Shown here: positions 7,698 to 18,491 of the stretch, in pieces
How positions within the stretch are numbered: position 1 is the stretch's first letter
How the letters are laid out: every line of letters starts with the position of its first letter
From: CADCTQ01 sp963844325
GTDB lineage: Bacteria; Bacteroidota; Bacteroidia; Cytophagales; 172606-1
Direction: 5' to 3'
Assembly (NCBI GenBank): GCA_963844325.1
Contig: CAWJNV010000001.1
Location: 1,674,001 to 1,738,000 of the forward strand
Length of the DNA: 64,000 bases
Position numbers and translations under genes: made by a program
The notes under the pieces: generated by a model
What the model saw: only the letters and a program-made list of their open reading frames with translations
Databases searched by the model: none
What the model was told of the DNA's origin: nothing

Positions 7698-8801
7698 TTA
7701 CTGCACATTCACCTTTTCCACCACTTCCGTTTGCTTGCGGATGGATTCCAGGTGAATGAGCTTGAAGAGTTCGGCCACGAAGTCCTTGTGGATGTTCATG
7801 CGTTCGGCCCATTCGGGGCGGCTCTTGAACACCTCGTTCCAGCGTTCCACCTGGAAGATGGCAACGTTGTGGTCCTTCTTGTACTCACCCAGTTTTTCGA
7901 CCAGCGACATGCGGGTCGCAATGACTTCGAGCAGTTCGCGGTCGGCGTCATCGATCTTGTGGCGCAGTTCCTCCAGGTGGTTCACGAAGAGAGCGTCGTC
8001 GGAAGTGGCCTCCCGGATGCGCAACGCCGAAATGATCTGCTCCAGGGCGTCGGGGGTAACCTGCTGGGAGGCGTCGCTCCACGCCTTGTCCGGGTTCAGG
8101 TGGCATTCGATCATCAGGCCGTCGTAGTTGAGGTCGAGGGCCCGCTGCGAAGTTTCGTAAATCATTGTCCGCTTGCCCGTGATGTGGCTCGGGTCGCAGA
8201 TGATGGGCAGGTTCGGGAAGATCGTCTTGAGTTCGATGGGAATCTGCCACAGCGGCGCGTTGCGGTACTTGGTTTTCTGGTGCGTGGAAAACCCGCGGTG
8301 AATGGCCGCAATGTTGCGGATGCCCGCGTTGTAGATGCGCTCAATGGCCCCGATCCACAGTTGCAGTTCCGGGTTGATCGGGTTTTTGATCAGCACCGGC
8401 ACGTCCACCCCGCGGAGGGCGTCGGCCATTTCCTGCACCGTGAAGGGGTTTACCGTGGAGCGGGCGCCAATCCAGAGAATGTCGGTGCCGTACTTGAGGG
8501 CCTCCTCAATGTGCTGGGGCGTGGCTACTTCTGTCGCAAAAGGCAGGCCGGTGGCTTCCTTCACGGACTTGATCCAGGGCAGGGCAATGGTGCCGTTGCC
8601 TTCGAAACTGTTGGGGCGGGTGCGCGGCTTCCAAACGCCGGCGCGAATCGCGTCTACCTTACCTAATTTCTTGAGCGCCAGCCCGGTATTTACCAGTTGC
8701 TCTTCGGTTTCGGCACTGCAGGGGCCCGAGATGATGAGGGGCTTCTTGTCAAACGGAATCCAAGCTGAGATTGGATTCACGTTTAATTCGTGTTTAGACA
8801 T
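7698..8801 (-). CDS. Bifunctional DAHP synthase / chorismate mutase type II
   Basis: A 367-residue fusion. Residues ~1-260 are a type I-beta 3-deoxy-D-arabino-heptulosonate-7-phosphate synthase, which condenses PEP and erythrose-4-phosphate. It shows KPLIISGPCSAET, AGVWKPRTRPNSFEG, IGARSTVNP, IAAIHRGFS and CDPSHITGKR. Residues ~275-360 are an AroQ chorismate mutase helix bundle (LRHKIDDADRELLEVIATRM...VEKLGEYKK). The fusion links entry to the shikimate pathway with the branch to prephenate and is common in Bacteroidota. The mutase domain may act as the allosteric sensor, as in related fusions; that is inference. Single gene with its own terminator and a -7 box 52 bases upstream. Confidence 0.95.
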   Translation of the reverse strand: MSKHELNVNPISAWIPFDKKPLIISGPCSAETEEQLVNTGLALKKLGKVDAIRAGVWKPRTRPNSFEGNGTIALPWIKSVKEATGLPFATEVATPQHIEEALKYGTDILWIGARSTVNPFTVQEMADALRGVDVPVLIKNPINPELQLWIGAIERIYNAGIRNIAAIHRGFSTHQKTKYRNAPLWQIPIELKTIFPNLPIICDPSHITGKRTMIYETSQRALDLNYDGLMIECHLNPDKAWSDASQQVTPDALEQIISALRIREATSDDALFVNHLEELRHKIDDADRELLEVIATRMSLVEKLGEYKKDHNVAIFQVERWNEVFKSRPEWAERMNIHKDFVAELFKLIHLESIRKQTEVVEKVNVQ

Positions 8802-8852
8802 AACAAACTATTGATTTTCCTGCGAACATGATTTGTTCAAAGTAACAATTTA

Positions 8853-8860
8853 CAAATTTA
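8853..8860 (-). promoter_or_regulatory. -7 box TAnnTTTG upstream of DAHP synthase
   Basis: The minus strand reads TAAATTTG, 52 bases before the ATG, within the AT-rich gap 8802-9033. Confidence 0.45.
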
Positions 8861-9033
8861 AAGGAGGATAGACACAATACGCACATCTATATTATTTTAT
8901 TTTTTGCTACGGGTCAAGCGTTTTATTAGGATTGCCGTAAATAATCCCGCTTTATATGATTAATAGAATAAAAAGTAAAACGCTTCCTGGTTACGGCAGC
9001 CGGTAGCTCCCCGCGGCCCGGCGTCCGGCCCGT

Positions 9034-11295
9034 TCAAGGCGTTGCCGTACCTGCCTCCCGGTGCGGCAGCCGGATGGTGAAGGTGCTGCCCGCGTCCAGC
9101 GCGGACCGTACCTGGATGTCGCCGCCCATTTTCCCCACGGTTTCTTTTACGATGTACAGCCCGAGCCCCGAGCCTTTGGTGTCGTCGGAGGCCCGGTAGA
9201 ACATGTCAAAAATGCGGCCCTGGTGCTGCGGGGGAATGCCCTTGCCGTTGTCGGTCACCCGCACCAGCCACCCATCCGCTTCGGTAGTTGCCTCTACGCG
9301 CACGAAGGGCGCCGGTCGCCAGGGGGCGTGGTACAGGATGGCGTTGGCGATCAGGTTGTTGAGTACGATCTTCAGGCGGCGGCCGTCCCCGTGCAGCGTG
9401 CCGGGCGGCGGGGCGCATACTTCCTGGCGGATGGATGCCGCGCCGGGCAGGTGGTACAGGTCGTTGAAGCAGTCGCGGGCCAGTTGCGCGACGTCCAGCG
9501 GTTCGGTCACCACTTCGGTGCGGGCGTTGCGCGAGTAGTCGGTAATCTCACCGATGAAGGCTTCCATCCGCCCGATGCTGGTGCGCATCATGCGCAGGTA
9601 CTCCCGCGCATCGTTGCTCAGGGGTTCGCCTTCCATCAGGTTCACCAGGCCCAGCAGCGACGTGAGCGGGGCCCGCAGGTCGTGGGAGGTGCTGTACACG
9701 AACCGGTCCAGCTCAGCGTTGATCTTGGCCAGTTCGTGGTTCTGCCGCGTAAGAGCTTCTTCGGCCTTTTTCAGGTCGGTAATGTCTACCACCTGGCCCA
9801 GGAAGTGGGTGGGCTTGCCCAGGCTGTTGCGCATCAGGGAGGCCCGCAGCAGCGTATGGTGCACGTTGCCGTTTTTGTGCACGAACCGCTTGTTTAACTG
9901 GAAGTAGTCGGTTTCCCCGCTCAGCAGCTTGCGCCGCAGCGCCCGGTTCTCGGGCATGTCTTCGCTCATGCTCAGTGCCGCCAGGTTGCACTTCAACAAA
10001 TCCTCCTTCGAGTAGCCGAACGTGCTTTCCATCGCGTCGTTTACCAGCACCAGCCGTCCGTCGATGCTGGCAATGGCCATGGCGATGGGGGCGTGTTCGA
10101 AGATGTGCTTGAACTGCCGGGCCCGGTTGCGCATGGCAAGGTCGGCCATCTTCCGTTCGGTAATGTCCTCCGAAAGTCCCACCACGTACGAAAGGTTGCT
10201 CTGCTGGTCGAACACCAGGAATTGCCGGGCCTGAATCCAGCGTAGCGTGCCGTCGGGGCGGATGATGCGGAACTTGGTGTCGAGTTGCTGGCCCGGCGAC
10301 GAAAACACGTTCAGCGTCTTCAGCCGCGGCTTGTCTTCGGGATGCACCGCCCGGTACCACGTTTTGGGGTCGTCGAGCAGTTGCTGGCAGGGGGAGCCCC
10401 ACACCTGCTCGAAGGCCGGACTCACGTACAGGAACCGCTTAAGCTCCGGGTCGCGGATGTAAAACACTTCTTTCACGTTCCGGGCCAGCAGCATAAACTT
10501 CGCCTGCTCTTCCCGCACCTGCCTTTCGGCGTTCCGGATGCTGGTGAGGTCGGCGCCCGAAGCAATGATCATCCGGAGGGTGCCGTCGGGGTGAAACACG
10601 GGGGTAAGGGTCCAGCGGACAACGACCGGCGTGTTTTCGCGGGTCATGTGGGTTTCTTCCCACTCCTGCGGCCCCCGCGTGCGGGCAACGGCCTCAAACC
10701 GTTCGCGGCGGTGCACGGCCAGCGAATTGTCCCGCTTCCGGTACCGGCAGTAGTCGAAGTCATCCTTGCCGATCAGCCACGCCCGCAGGACCGGGTCTTT
10801 GACGGCCTGCGGATTGATGTACAAAAACCGGTACTGCGGGTCAAACACGGCCATCTGCACGGGCACCTGATCAAAAATCACCGCGAACGGGTCGCCGGGC
10901 GCCGCCGGTTGGTCCGCCGGTTCGGGGGGGGCCCGCTGGTCGGGCGGCCAGAGGTCCTCGGCCAGGAATACTTCGCGGAGGCTGCATTTGAAAAGGGACC
11001 CGCCGGCCGCGGGAACGGCGGTGAGCTGCACGAACCGGGCCGCGCCGTCCGAACCGGTGACCCGCCGGACCTTGGTGGCTTGCTCCCCGCTGTATGCGGC
11101 GGCCCCGGCAAACAGGGCAGTGACCTCGGCGTGAAAAGCGGCCGGAATGACTGCTGCCAGGGGCTGGCCCGGCGTGCCCCGGCAAAAACCTTTAAGGTCC
11201 GGCTGGACCGTGAGGGGCTCGTGAATGCGTAACTGCGCATCAATCAACCAATGGGGGAGGGGGACGGCTTGCGTGGTGTGCGACGAGTTGTACAC
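9034..11295 (-). CDS. PAS-domain sensor histidine kinase (orphan)
   Basis: A 753-residue protein with no signal peptide or membrane helix, so probably a cytoplasmic sensor. After a divergent N-terminus come three PAS/PAC units at about 137-255, 265-390 and 395-510; the second and third end in EDITERK and VDITDLKKAEE. A short coiled coil leads to the HisKA H-box STSHDLRAPL with phospho-acceptor His538. The HATPase_c domain follows with N-box NNLIANAILYH, G1 VTDNGKGIP, F-box FYRAS and G2 GSGLGLYIV, all intact. The start is GTG at 11295; there is no ATG within the first 147 codons. No response regulator is adjacent. The ligand cannot be predicted. Confidence 0.93.
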   Translation of the reverse strand: MYNSSHTTQAVPLPHWLIDAQLRIHEPLTVQPDLKGFCRGTPGQPLAAVIPAAFHAEVTALFAGAAAYSGEQATKVRRVTGSDGAARFVQLTAVPAAGGSLFKCSLREVFLAEDLWPPDQRAPPEPADQPAAPGDPFAVIFDQVPVQMAVFDPQYRFLYINPQAVKDPVLRAWLIGKDDFDYCRYRKRDNSLAVHRRERFEAVARTRGPQEWEETHMTRENTPVVVRWTLTPVFHPDGTLRMIIASGADLTSIRNAERQVREEQAKFMLLARNVKEVFYIRDPELKRFLYVSPAFEQVWGSPCQQLLDDPKTWYRAVHPEDKPRLKTLNVFSSPGQQLDTKFRIIRPDGTLRWIQARQFLVFDQQSNLSYVVGLSEDITERKMADLAMRNRARQFKHIFEHAPIAMAIASIDGRLVLVNDAMESTFGYSKEDLLKCNLAALSMSEDMPENRALRRKLLSGETDYFQLNKRFVHKNGNVHHTLLRASLMRNSLGKPTHFLGQVVDITDLKKAEEALTRQNHELAKINAELDRFVYSTSHDLRAPLTSLLGLVNLMEGEPLSNDAREYLRMMRTSIGRMEAFIGEITDYSRNARTEVVTEPLDVAQLARDCFNDLYHLPGAASIRQEVCAPPPGTLHGDGRRLKIVLNNLIANAILYHAPWRPAPFVRVEATTEADGWLVRVTDNGKGIPPQHQGRIFDMFYRASDDTKGSGLGLYIVKETVGKMGGDIQVRSALDAGSTFTIRLPHREAGTATP

Positions 11296-11603
11296 TTTGT
11301 AAAGAAAAAAGCGAGGGGCAAAATCCGGTTGAAGCCGAAAATTTACCCTTTATTTCCGTATTTCTGGAAAAAAATAATTTTCACGCCTGTTTTAAAGTGT
11401 TACTTTTTTGTAAAAAAATGTTCATTGGATGCTACCCCTGCGAGACCTGGTGGAGCGAGTACGGGCAAGGGTGGCAAAAAAGTGACAAAAAGTCTTTTTT
11501 CTCCCCGAAACAGGAGCAAAATAGGACAAAATATCCGGAAACCAGGGTTTGGTTTTACGTTTGATAGGGAGGCAGTAGCATTATAACCGGAGAAAATTAA
11601 GCA
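11296..11603. other. AT-rich divergent intergenic region (histidine kinase / clpB)
   Basis: This 308-base gap separates the kinase (minus) and clpB (plus) and should hold both promoters. A perfect -7 box is present for clpB. I see no CIRCE inverted repeat (GAGTGCTAA type) and no long palindrome. Confidence 0.6.
11556..11563 (+). promoter_or_regulatory. -7 box TAnnTTTG upstream of clpB
   Basis: TACGTTTG ends 40 bases before the clpB ATG, giving a short leader. No -33 TTG is visible at the usual spacing. Confidence 0.45.
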
Positions 11604-14216
<2,613 letters not shown>

Positions 14217-14237
14217 GCCCGGGCGTGAGAAGTTCAG

Positions 14238-14270
14238 ACCCGGAAGGTTTCAGAAACCTTCCGGGTTTTT
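14238..14270 (+). terminator. Intrinsic terminator after clpB
   Basis: ACCCGGAAGGTTT (14238-14250) pairs perfectly with 14254-14266 and is followed by a T run. Its stem is a variant of the AACCCGAAAGGTTT hairpin found at 14858 and 15549. Confidence 0.88.
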
Positions 14271-14320
14271 CGTTTCTACCAAAGGGATTTCCGTATGTTA
14301 CATGAACAAAATGTGATGCC

Positions 14321-14841
14321 ATGCTGACCAAAGTTAAAGCTACCGTGGCTGACTACCGCAAGCTGCCGGAAGGAGCCAAGTACCAGCTCATTGACGGAGA
14401 AATCATCGAAGTGCGGAGCCCTACGCTAAAACATCAGCAGATTCTCGTATCACTCGCAAGGCAGATGGGAAACATGGCTTTTGAGAAGCAAAACGGAACG
14501 GTTCTCATCGTGCCGATGGATGTTTTTTTGAGTGAAGAGAATACGTTCCAACCTGATCTTTTATTCGTGCTCCACGAACACGCGGACCGGTTACAGCCGG
14601 ATGGCGTTCACGGTCCTCCTGATCTCGTCATAGAAATTCTTTCTCCTTCTACCGGGTATTACGACTTGAAAAAGAAATTCCAAGTCTACGAAAGGTACGG
14701 CGTGCAGGAGTATTTCATTGTTGACCCCGAAGACCTGGAAGTAGTGGGTTACCGGAGCAACGGCGGCAGGTTCCACGAATTTCTCCGGAGAAAGGAAGGT
14801 TTACGTCCCGCGTGTTGGATGGCGAAATTCTGTTCGCTTGA
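14321..14841 (+). pseudogene. Uma2-family (DUF820) nuclease-like protein, frameshifted near its 3' end
   Basis: Residues 1-160 match Uma2/DUF820, a PD-(D/E)XK restriction-endonuclease fold family of unknown role, often multicopy. Visible are YQLIDGEIIEV, the candidate active-site blocks FQPDLLFV and PPDLVIEILSPST, then KFQVYERYGVQEYFIVDPE. After FHEFLRR (about 14790-14800) the frame reads a non-family tail (RPACWMAKFCSLEF) and runs through a strong hairpin to 14947. In the other frame the normal family ending GRFTSRVLDGEILFA is followed by TGA at 14839-14841, just before that hairpin. One base is therefore missing; an intact gene would be about 173 residues. The nominal reading frame as sequenced is 14321-14947. 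The gene lies in a lower-GC patch with a toxin-antitoxin pair, suggesting accessory DNA. Confidence 0.8.
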
Positions 14842-14857
14842 ATTCACAGATGCGGAA

Positions 14858-14893
14858 AAACCCGAAAGGTTTTGGAAACCTTTCGGGTTTTTT
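14858..14893 (+). terminator. Hairpin/terminator of the AACCCGAAAGGTTT family
   Basis: A 15-bp stem (14858-14872 with 14876-14890) is followed by TTTTTT. It lies 17 bases after the restored Uma2 stop and also flanks the restored end of the convergent toxin gene at 14892. Confidence 0.85.
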
Positions 14894-15211
14894 ATTTCAC
14901 CTTTCGGAGCTTTTTTATTTCGCCGGGGCTTCGCGAAAGGTGAATAATGCCAAGTATAATTACTTCATCCGGTAACACTTTGTAAATAATCCGGTACTTC
15001 CCGTAAAGGGCGTTCCGGTAAACCTTTCCTTTGGTTGAAGATAGGGACATTCGGGAAATCGCAATGGCATTGCTGTGAACGTATCGGCGAAGTCAATAAT
15101 TTCATCCAACAGCTCATGGGCTGATTTCTCCGAAGACTGCTCCAGATAATCAATCACCACTTTCAATTGGCTGACGGCGTTACCCGTCCACCGCAACGTT
15201 AGTTTTGTCAT
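14892..15211 (-). pseudogene. ParE/RelE-family toxin, frameshifted
   Basis: As sequenced, the ORF is 14960-15211 (83 residues). It starts with a good ParE-like N-terminus (LTLRWTGNAVSQLKVVIDYLEQ...MPLRFPECPYLQPKERF) but then reads TGTPFTGSTGLFTKCYRMK. In the adjacent frame the same DNA gives the expected ending YRNALYGKYRIIYKVLPDE, followed by a VIILGIIH-type strand and a stop at 14892-14894. Adding one base near 15019-15024 yields about 106 residues, the usual ParE length. These toxins inhibit gyrase or, in RelE relatives, cleave mRNA; which applies here is unknown. The gene overlaps its antitoxin by 4 bases (ATGA). The broken frame suggests an inactive toxin unless this is a sequence error. 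Confidence 0.8.
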
Positions 15212-15444
15212 TTAGCCAGTAGCTTGCGTACTTGGTCCGAAGTGTACGTATTGCCCTTGGCAATGTCTTCTTCGGCGGCAGCCACCATCTGCCCAATGTT
15301 TTCGATTGAGAGTGGATTACCCGCTGTCACAAAGTCCGTAAAGTCTTTCTGCCGGATTTGCTTTACCACATCCATTCCCCGGAGCAATTCCAGCAGCAAC
15401 TGTGCTTTAGGACTGTCGTCAAGCGTGAGTTCGTACGTTTGCAT
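15208..15444 (-). CDS. Antitoxin partner of the ParE-like toxin
   Basis: A 78-residue, mostly helical, acidic protein directly upstream of and overlapping the toxin by 4 bases, the standard antitoxin-first order. The N-terminus MQTYELTLDDSPKAQLLLELL is beta-alpha. The C-terminal half (NIGQMVAAAEEDIAKGNTYTSDQVRKLLAK) has the amphipathic toxin-wrapping look and the common ending in TSDQVRKLL. No clear ribbon-helix-helix or HTH can be named. It would neutralise the toxin and may autorepress the pair (inference from gene order). A near-consensus -7 box (TATCTTTA on the minus strand) is just upstream around 15467-15474. Confidence 0.75.
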   Translation of the reverse strand: MQTYELTLDDSPKAQLLLELLRGMDVVKQIRQKDFTDFVTAGNPLSIENIGQMVAAAEEDIAKGNTYTSDQVRKLLAK

Positions 15445-15917
15445 GGCACCAGTATATTGTTGCCAATAAAGATACTAACCCTTTTCCAGAAAGAATAGTA
15501 TCCGTGCAGTAGCATTCCTGAAGCAGACAAGGGTACAGAGAGATGGGCAAACCCGAAAGGTTTCCAAAACCTTTCGGGTTTTCGTTTTCCGGACCGCCGG
15601 ACCAATCTTTTCGGAGCGTAACGCCAAGAAAATGAACTTTCCCCGCAAGAATGCGTAGAGAACAACAGACGGCCGGAACACGCAACGGAAGGAAAATTAT
15701 CAGTGAATTCCCCGCCAGAGGAACGATTGGGTGGCATTTCTAATTATTATAAATTTTCACCAGGAAATTGTAGTTTTTTAGATCATTATACTACCTTTAT
15801 TGTCAGGTAGTTAAGACGAGATAAGACGCAGTGGCGGGATTTTGACCCGAAACACCGCGAAAACTCTTGCCGTGCTTTTTCCGTTGCAAACTGCAAAGTG
15901 AAATCCAATCCCGAGCC
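15445..15917. other. Non-coding accessory gap with AACCCGAAAGGTTT hairpin
   Basis: These 473 bases contain a hairpin at 15549-15581 with the same 15-bp stem sequence as 14858-14890, and AT-rich DNA around 15735-15800. No reading frame here looks like a real protein. The area 15590-15740 may be decayed coding DNA but I cannot identify it. Confidence 0.55.
15549..15581. terminator. Second copy of the AACCCGAAAGGTTT hairpin
   Basis: The arms AAACCCGAAAGGTTT and AAACCTTTCGGGTTT are identical to the copy at 14858-14890 and are flanked by a short T run. It lies upstream of the antitoxin, not behind any recognisable gene. Confidence 0.75.
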
Positions 15918-16817
15918 ATGAACAACGCACCCGAATCTTCTTCCCTGGGAGGATACCGTTCTCCGAGCAGTAACTTTCACGACGAACTGGCCGCTGCCGG
16001 CGCCCTCAAGCAAACCTGCGAAATCACTTACCTGGACCCGCAGGGCAAAGAGGTGCTGGTAATCAGCCCGGTGCATGACCTCTACGCCGAGAATGGGATG
16101 GATTACGTGCGGCTCGACAAAGGCAGCATTCCGCTGGACCGCATCACCGGCGTGAACGGCCGCCGGGGCAACGACCAGATCGACGACTCGTTGCTGAAAA
16201 AGGGCTTGCAACCGAACGCGGCGCCGGCCACCGAACACCACAAATATCCCGAAGAGGAGGCCCGCACGGGACTGAACGCGCAGCCCCGCCGGCACGCGCA
16301 GATCATCCCCGACACCGCCCCGGCCGCGGCGCACGCACCGCACGCGGAAGATGATTTCATGCACCGGTTTCTCACTTCGTCCCCCCCGTTCCTGGTCGCC
16401 GAAAACGACTTCTATCACTTCAGCGCCGACCGCCTGCACCACCGCCTGTATTTCCGGGTGAAGCGGGCCTGGGGCAGCCTGGGCGACGTGCCGGAACTGG
16501 GCAACCAGGTGGCCCGCATCGCCCCGCTCATCGGGCCCGAGTGCACGCTGCTCAACGACCTGACGGAGATTACCCCCGACGCGGAAGGCACCGTGTGGGC
16601 GCCGCCCTTCCCCAACCGCGACGCCCTGCTGCGCAATGGTCTGCTGAAGGTTGCCGACCTGGTCGGGCCCGGGTGCGAAACGCTGGTGCACGGCATGGAA
16701 GCTTTTTCGGTAAACTCGGTGCCCCTCCGCTATTTCAAGGACCGCATCGCGGCCGAACACTGGCTCACCTCCGAGCGGGAAGACACCGACTCGATCAGCC
16801 TGTCGGACCATCCTTAA
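15918..16817 (+). CDS. Rof-like (Rho-binding antiterminator) domain fused to SpoIIAA-like domain
   Basis: A 299-residue protein, taken from the ATG at 15918 (MNNAPES). Residues ~14-80 resemble the Rof family: a CNFYDELEALA-like stretch (SNFHDELAAAGALKQTCEI), then strands around DPQGKEVLVISPVHDLY and YVRLDKGSIPLDRITGVNG. After a low-complexity, Ala/His-rich linker (~90-150), residues ~165-290 resemble SpoIIAA-like/STAS-type proteins (RLYFRVKRAWGSLGDVPEL, LLNDLTEITP, ending VPLRYFKDRIAAEHWL). Rof binds Rho and inhibits termination in enterobacteria; SpoIIAA-like domains are ligand or partner modules. The fusion suggests a conditional regulator of Rho, which is inference from weak motif resemblance. 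It is monocistronic, followed by a terminator and the cell-wall/division genes. Confidence 0.6.
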   Translation: MNNAPESSSLGGYRSPSSNFHDELAAAGALKQTCEITYLDPQGKEVLVISPVHDLYAENGMDYVRLDKGSIPLDRITGVNGRRGNDQIDDSLLKKGLQPNAAPATEHHKYPEEEARTGLNAQPRRHAQIIPDTAPAAAHAPHAEDDFMHRFLTSSPPFLVAENDFYHFSADRLHHRLYFRVKRAWGSLGDVPELGNQVARIAPLIGPECTLLNDLTEITPDAEGTVWAPPFPNRDALLRNGLLKVADLVGPGCETLVHGMEAFSVNSVPLRYFKDRIAAEHWLTSEREDTDSISLSDHP

Positions 16818-16832
16818 AAAAATTAAAATTTT

Positions 16833-16863
16833 AGCGCGGGACACCTACTCGCGCTTCTTTTTT
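16833..16863 (+). terminator. Intrinsic terminator after the Rof-like gene
   Basis: Stem AGCGCG (16833-16838) pairs with CGCGCT (16850-16855), followed by CTTTTTT. The stem is short but GC-rich. Confidence 0.65.
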
Positions 16864-17012
16864 GTAATCTTCTCTTTTAGAACCGATTACTGGGGAAGCA
16901 GAATTAGATATTGCCCGTTTGTACCTATCTTAGAGTACTTTGTAAGATTTGAGGCGTTTTTTTCGTAAAACCGATTATTTAAATTCGCACCCGGAGTTAA
17001 ACAGCCCCTTTG

Positions 17013-18416
17013 GTGAATCTGAAAACGCTTACGCACATTTATTTTGTTGGCATCGGAGGCATTGGCATGAGCGCCCTGGCCCGCTGGTTCCGGCATTATG
17101 GGTGTACCGTAGCGGGCTACGACCGCACGCCTACCTCCCTCACCGGCGCACTGATCTCCGAAGGCATTGCCGTCCACTTCGAAGATGCCGTCCCCCTCAT
17201 TCCCGCTCCCTTTCGTACGCCGTCCGACCGCGTGCTGGTGGTCTACACTCCCGCCGTTCCGGCCGACCACCAGGAGCTGAACTACTTCCGCACGGGGGGC
17301 TTTACGATCCTGAAGCGGTCGCAGGTGCTGGGCATGCTCACCCAAAACCTGTTCACGGTAGCCGTGGCCGGCACGCACGGCAAAACCACCACTTCCTCCA
17401 TGATTGCCCACGTGCTCACCGAAGGAGGGCGCAACTGCACGGCTTTCCTGGGCGGCATTACGCAGAACTACAACACCAACCTGCTGCTCGGCAATGCCGC
17501 GGCCGGAGAACCCGTAATGGTGGCCGAGGCCGATGAGTACGACCGTTCCTTCCTGACGCTGTATCCCGACGTGGCCGTGGTCACCTCGATGGACGCCGAC
17601 CACCTCGACATCTACGGCACGCACGACGAACTCAAGAAGTCTTTCCGCGACTTCGTGGCGCAGATCAAGCCCGGCGGCCGGCTGTTCCGGCGCGAAGGGC
17701 TGCCCCTGGCGCCGGCCGTCGAAACGGTTGATTTTGCCCTGGAAGGGTCGGGCGGTTACGCGGCCCGCAACGTCCGCCAGGAGGGCCACACGTTCCGGTT
17801 CGACGTAGCTACTCCCACCGGGAGCCTGGAGGAAGGTTTCTCCCTGCAAATGCCCGGTTTCCACAACGTCGAAAACGCCACCGCCGCCACCGCCGTGGCC
17901 CTGCACCTGGGCCTGGAAGCGGCCGTCATCAAAAAAGCCATTGCCTCGTTCCGGGGCGTGAAGCGCCGGTTCGAGTACATGCTGGTGAACGATCAACACG
18001 TGTTCATCGACGACTACGCGCACCACCCGACCGAGATCGAAGCGTTCCTGCGGTCGGTGCGGGCCCTGTACCCGGGGCGGCACGTCACGGCGGTTTTCCA
18101 GCCCCACCTCTACTCCCGCACGCGCGACTTTGCCGACGGGTTCGCCCGCAGCCTGGAAGCGGCCGACCGGCTCCTGCTGCTCGAAATCTACCCGGCCCGC
18201 GAGTTGCCCATGCCCGGCGTCACCTCGGAAATGATTCTCGAAAAGACCAATTTGTCCGATAAAGCGTTATGCCCCAAGAGCGAACTGCTCCGGCGGCTGC
18301 AACGGGTTCCCCTGGACGTGCTGGTGACCATCGGCGCCGGTGACATCGACAAGTACGTGAGTCCGATCCGGGACTGGCTGGCGACCGAGGCCGGACCATC
18401 CCGCAAAAAAAGCTAA
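17013..18416 (+). CDS. murC: UDP-N-acetylmuramate--L-alanine ligase
   Basis: A cytoplasmic Mur ligase that adds L-Ala to UDP-MurNAc with ATP. The N-terminal UDP-binding Rossmann motif is YFVGIGGIGMSALA. The P-loop AGTHGKTTTSS lies around residues 119-128, followed by EADEYDRSF and the MurC-type HLDIYG. The C-terminal Mur ligase domain has RFEYM, DDYAHHPTEI and VFQPHLYSRTRDF. GTG at 17013 is preferred over the adjacent TTG at 17010; there is no nearby ATG. It heads a co-directional run murC-ftsQ-ftsA-ftsZ, as at the end of the classical dcw cluster, but murG, ftsW and murD are not upstream here. Length of 467 residues is normal. Confidence 0.95.
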   Translation: MNLKTLTHIYFVGIGGIGMSALARWFRHYGCTVAGYDRTPTSLTGALISEGIAVHFEDAVPLIPAPFRTPSDRVLVVYTPAVPADHQELNYFRTGGFTILKRSQVLGMLTQNLFTVAVAGTHGKTTTSSMIAHVLTEGGRNCTAFLGGITQNYNTNLLLGNAAAGEPVMVAEADEYDRSFLTLYPDVAVVTSMDADHLDIYGTHDELKKSFRDFVAQIKPGGRLFRREGLPLAPAVETVDFALEGSGGYAARNVRQEGHTFRFDVATPTGSLEEGFSLQMPGFHNVENATAATAVALHLGLEAAVIKKAIASFRGVKRRFEYMLVNDQHVFIDDYAHHPTEIEAFLRSVRALYPGRHVTAVFQPHLYSRTRDFADGFARSLEAADRLLLLEIYPARELPMPGVTSEMILEKTNLSDKALCPKSELLRRLQRVPLDVLVTIGAGDIDKYVSPIRDWLATEAGPSRKKS

Positions 18417-18491
18417 TTAGGATTCCCGAATGCAGATTTTCCTGAGTGCAGCATAAGTAAGCCAATAACCCAGTAATTAGACCCGTACCGC

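Noticed and set aside
11296..11603. Possible CIRCE/HrcA operator upstream of clpB
   Set aside because: No GAGTGCTAA inverted repeat with a 9-base spacer here or upstream of grpE.
15363..15737. 124-codon open frame on the minus strand upstream of the antitoxin
   Set aside because: It crosses the hairpin at 15549, overlaps the antitoxin in another frame and shows no family resemblance.
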